6,889 bases of DNA from positions 1 to 6,889 of the forward strand of contig JAHIYL010000029.1 in assembly GCA_018815145.1 (NCBI GenBank), written 5' to 3'. The notes below the pieces were generated by a model. That model was not told the origin of the DNA, did not search any database, and saw nothing but the letters and a program-made list of their open reading frames with translations. This DNA comes from Nanobdellota archaeon. GTDB lineage: Archaea; Nanobdellota; Nanobdellia; Woesearchaeales; GW2011-AR15. Shown one piece after another: positions 5,429 to 6,889 of this stretch (positions are counted from its first letter, which is position 1; every line of letters starts with the position of its first letter). A program made the position numbers and the translations under genes.

Positions 5429-5572
5429 TTAGTTTACTGAGATGATTACTAGTTTTCCGCATTTGGGACAAACAGGACTCATGCCCTGAAGTTTTATCTC
5501 ATTTACAACATGCCCACAGCGCTTGCAATGATATATTACAGGCGCAGATTTTCCTTGAGATTCTGCCATCAT
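5429..5572 (-). CDS. Small double-CxxC zinc-ribbon protein
   Basis: 47 residues starting MMAESQGKSAPVIYHC. Two knuckles, C16-x-x-C19-G-H and C35-P-K-C38-G-K, 15 residues apart, form a rubredoxin-like zinc ribbon; the end VIISVN is a closing strand. The reading frame stays open upstream to 5620, but a TATA box at 5591-5600 lies inside that extension, about 24 bp before ATG 5572, so the shorter, leaderless form is chosen (5569 is an equally possible second Met). Function unknown; such ribbons serve in protein-protein or nucleic-acid contacts. Iron instead of zinc in the site cannot be excluded. It converges on the Lrp-type gene. Confidence 0.75.
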   Translation of the reverse strand: MMAESQGKSAPVIYHCKRCGHVVNEIKLQGMSPVCPKCGKLVIISVN

Positions 5573-5590
5573 TTTAATTATTATGCTCCA

Positions 5591-5600
5591 CTTTATATAA
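5591..5600 (-). promoter_or_regulatory. TATA box of the zinc-ribbon gene
   Basis: On the minus strand this reads TTATATAAAG, a near-consensus archaeal box A. Its centre is about 24 bp upstream of ATG 5572, as expected for a leaderless transcript. Confidence 0.65.
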
Positions 5601-5666
5601 ATGTGTGGTAGAGAATTCAAACCAGGAGTTGACTATCTGGTTAATTATTTGCCAAATAACATTAAT

Positions 5667-6113
5667 CTACTTGTTTGTTTCTTGGTATTTCTTAACGATA
5701 CTTTTAACAATAAAGTATGAAATTGTTGAAATTGGTATTGATAAGATAATATTTCCTATGAAAAGTCTTCGAGTAAGATTATAGACTTGCTGAAAAAAGA
5801 CTACCTTGTACTCAATTAGTGGAAGTGGGTTAAGAATAGTGTCTCCGATGAGATAACTTGCATAGTGGATGGGTATCATGAATATCGGGTTAAAAATTGC
5901 AAAAGCCAATAGCAGAGCGATCTTGTTGATTTTCTTAAAAATGATGATAACAAGCAGACCAATAAGCATGCCAAATCCAGGTGTGGGGAAAATGTTAATG
6001 AAGGTACCTACTGCAAAACCCATAGCTATTGCATGAGGGGATGTCTTTATTCTCAGCACCTGCTGGAAATGGTTCTTTATCCTGTCTTTTAGCTTCTTGA
6101 CCTTGGCTGCCAC
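5667..6113 (-). CDS. DUF2062 family membrane protein
   Basis: 148 residues. After a basic, probably cytoplasmic N-terminus (AAKVKKLKDRIKNHFQQVLR) comes the DUF2062 signature SPHAIAMGFAVGTFINIFPTPGFGM (25-49), a membrane stretch to about 59, a second one (about 65-90) carrying the FNP motif at 74-76 and HYASYLIG, and a last helix (about 118-138). These features fit the DUF2062 family well; its biochemical function is not established, though members often sit near glycosyltransferase or envelope genes, which are absent here. The start is GTG at 6113, supported by GGAGG (minus strand, 6124-6120) 6 nt upstream. It is the only gene on its own promoter, since the zinc-ribbon gene downstream has a separate TATA box. 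Confidence 0.85.
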   Translation of the reverse strand: MAAKVKKLKDRIKNHFQQVLRIKTSPHAIAMGFAVGTFINIFPTPGFGMLIGLLVIIIFKKINKIALLLAFAIFNPIFMIPIHYASYLIGDTILNPLPLIEYKVVFFQQVYNLTRRLFIGNIILSIPISTISYFIVKSIVKKYQETNK

Positions 6114-6156
6114 GAAATCCCTCCTATTTCCTCTTTTTTATAGAGATAGAGTGTGT

Positions 6157-6167
6157 CTTTTATAAAC
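6157..6167 (-). promoter_or_regulatory. TATA box of the DUF2062 gene
   Basis: GTTTATAAAAG on the minus strand predicts a start near 6136 and a leader of about 23 nt holding the GGAGG site. A weaker alternative, CTATAAAAAAG, lies at about 6133-6143. ATAAACTCT at 6162-6170, overlapping this box on the plus strand, recurs at 6189-6197. Confidence 0.55.
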
Positions 6168-6203
6168 TCTTTTAATGATTTTTGGTTGATAAACTCTACC
6201 ATA

Positions 6204-6222
6204 ATTTTATAGTCTTTATTCG
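6204..6222 (+). promoter_or_regulatory. Weak TATA-like region before the small-ORF cluster
   Basis: TTTTATAG (6205-6212) and TCTTTATT (6213-6220) are both box-A-like. The second would put the transcription start at about ATG 6242. This is the divergent partner of the DUF2062 promoter. Confidence 0.3.
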
Positions 6223-6241
6223 CATTATTATTACTTAGAGG

Positions 6242-6415
6242 ATGGTGACCTGGTTGGTCGGCATGTTATTGCCAATTGCACCACCAGCCCCCATTCCTCA
6301 AATGAGGCCAAAAATGAAAAGGAGAGACAAAAGGAAAGACATATGGGATGATGAGGATTATGCAGATGACCTGGATGAAGACAGCAAGTGGCCAAGAGAA
6401 TTCATACTATCATGA
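6242..6415 (+). CDS. Unrecognised small ORF, 57 codons, basic then acidic
   Basis: ATG at 6242, stop TGA at 6413. The product has a mildly hydrophobic, proline-rich start (MVTWLVGMLLPIAPPAPIPQ), a basic block (MRPKMKRRDKRKD, 21-33) and an acidic block rich in Asp (IWDDEDYADDLDEDSKWP). No family is recognised. The strong charge patterning is unlike random out-of-frame sequence, but the ribosome site is poor (AGAGG directly abuts the ATG), so a leaderless start is assumed. An alternative start is ATG 6302. Just before the stop, another frame continues as a plausible HEWNDFGIDDLKPI to 6455, so a frameshift is possible. Confidence 0.38.
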   Translation: MVTWLVGMLLPIAPPAPIPQMRPKMKRRDKRKDIWDDEDYADDLDEDSKWPREFILS

Positions 6416-6472
6416 GTGGAATGACTTTGGCATTGATGACCTGAAACCAATATAAGAGACAAAGGTGTGAGA

Positions 6473-6742
6473 ATGAGAAAGCACAATGAAAACAAGACAA
6501 TGATAACAAGAACTGATAACAAGAACTCTAGGAGAATAGCATACCTTACAAAAAAGTATGATTGCGGGTATCATCAAGTGCCTGAACCGTTTATAGAGGA
6601 GAATCTGGGAAGCAAGCCAAGGGTATTGTATGCTCAAATTCTCGAAAGTCACCTTAAGGAGAGAAGGAATAAGATTCGTGCAATTCGAAAATTCCAAAAT
6701 GCCGTGGAATATGTTACTTATGAATCATTATTGGAGGTGTAA
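6473..6742 (+). CDS. Unrecognised small basic protein, 89 residues
   Basis: ATG 6473 is preferred to GTG 6467 because AGGTG (6463-6467) then lies 5 nt upstream, the same arrangement as for other genes here. The product is soluble and basic, with no membrane segment: an Asn/Lys/Arg-rich start (MRKHNENKTMITRTDNKNSRR), a central YDCGYHQVPEPFIEEN (29-44), and a probable long helix YAQILESHLKERRNKIRAIRKFQNAVEYV (53-81). One cysteine only. Nothing matches a known family from memory. The basic helical nature allows nucleic-acid binding, but that is a guess. It is followed after 4 bp by a 13-codon ORF with a strong ribosome site. Confidence 0.6.
   Translation: MRKHNENKTMITRTDNKNSRRIAYLTKKYDCGYHQVPEPFIEENLGSKPRVLYAQILESHLKERRNKIRAIRKFQNAVEYVTYESLLEV
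6733..6739 (+). promoter_or_regulatory. Near-perfect Shine-Dalgarno site GGAGGTG
   Basis: GGAGGTG matches the full anti-Shine-Dalgarno core and lies within the last codons of the 89-residue gene, 7 nt before ATG 6747. It is the strongest ribosome site in the window, in front of the shortest ORF. Confidence 0.6.
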
Positions 6743-6746
6743 TAAA

Positions 6747-6788
6747 ATGCCAAAGAAAAAGATGCCAAAGGAAAAACCTAAGAACTAG
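6747..6788 (+). CDS. Lysine/proline-rich 13-residue micro-ORF
   Basis: Reads MPKKKMPKEKPKN then TAG, with an internal MPK repeat. It is far below normal gene length, but the GGAGGTG site 7 nt upstream, the 4-bp distance from the previous stop and a terminator right after suggest it is truly translated. It could be a basic micropeptide, or the remnant of a longer gene truncated by a mutation. No function is assigned. Confidence 0.42.
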   Translation: MPKKKMPKEKPKN

Positions 6789-6795
6789 CTAGGCT

Positions 6796-6834
6796 GAATA
6801 AGCTTATTCTATCTTATTTTTTTTATTTTTTTTT
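6796..6834 (+). terminator. Palindrome plus long T runs ending the small-ORF cluster
   Basis: GAATAAGCTTATTC (6796-6809) is a perfect 14-bp palindrome, preceded by CTAGCTAG (6785-6792), and followed by T8 (6817-6824), one A and T9 (6826-6834). Long T runs are the key archaeal termination signal, so transcription from 6242-6788 very likely ends here. The last 55 bases of the window (6835-6889) hold nothing supported. Confidence 0.7.
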
Positions 6835-6889
6835 GACTTGATTTATGGAAAAAAAGGATTAATTTGATACTTGAACTGGGAATAGATGG

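Noticed and set aside
5573..5620. N-terminal extension of the zinc-ribbon protein up to ATG 5620
   Set aside because: The extension contains a near-consensus TATA box at the right distance for a leaderless start at 5572, and its residues (IYIKW) encode that box.
6803..6889. Minus-strand open frame entering from the right edge and ending near 6803
   Set aside because: It runs through the T-rich terminator, so its lysine-rich end follows from poly-A on that strand; too short and biased to support a gene.
1..6889. tRNA or rRNA genes, insertion sequences, CRISPR arrays
   Set aside because: No GTTCRANNC T-loop with a matching acceptor stem, no transposase motif or terminal repeats, and no regular repeat-spacer array were seen by eye; intergenic gaps are all short.

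Overview
The window reads as a chromosomal segment of an anaerobic or microaerophilic archaeon. The evidence is archaeal-type promoters (TTTAAA, TTTATATA or TATAAA boxes about 24-30 bp before several starts), several starts that look leaderless, Shine-Dalgarno sites of the GGAGGTG type inside operons, oligo-T terminators, and archaeal gene families (Ogg2-type 8-oxoguanine glycosylase/lyase, superoxide reductase, flavodiiron protein, Lrp/AsnC regulator). The lineage cannot be fixed from the window; small compact genes and tight spacing would fit a DPANN-type or small euryarchaeal genome, but that is inference.

Left part (1-2427): the tail of an unidentified gene is followed by a promoter region with a perfect 12-bp inverted repeat. 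Then comes a compact oxygen-defence operon: ferritin-like/rubrerythrin protein, rubredoxin, flavodiiron protein FprA, and desulfoferrodoxin (2Fe superoxide reductase). Rubredoxin is the expected shared electron carrier, so the four genes together can reduce peroxide, O2 (or NO) and superoxide.

Middle (2428-4745): a strong palindrome separates the operon from an Ogg2-type 8-oxoguanine DNA glycosylase, which overlaps by ATGA a two-TM membrane protein with an external cysteine pair and a cytoplasmic winged helix. After a hairpin terminator comes a two-gene unit of TspO/MBR protein and a T4 endonuclease V-like pyrimidine-dimer glycosylase, ended by a second, sequence-related hairpin. The theme of the left and middle parts is oxidative and light/UV damage: detoxification, base repair, a putative membrane redox regulator, a porphyrin-binding-family protein and UV repair.

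Right part (4746-6889): an Lrp/AsnC-type regulator with a palindromic element upstream converges on a small minus-strand zinc-ribbon protein. Further right on the minus strand is a DUF2062 membrane protein. Divergent from it is a cluster of small unrecognised plus-strand ORFs (57, 89 and 13 codons), the last with a near-perfect Shine-Dalgarno site, ending at a palindrome followed by long T runs. This small-ORF cluster is the least explained part of the window.
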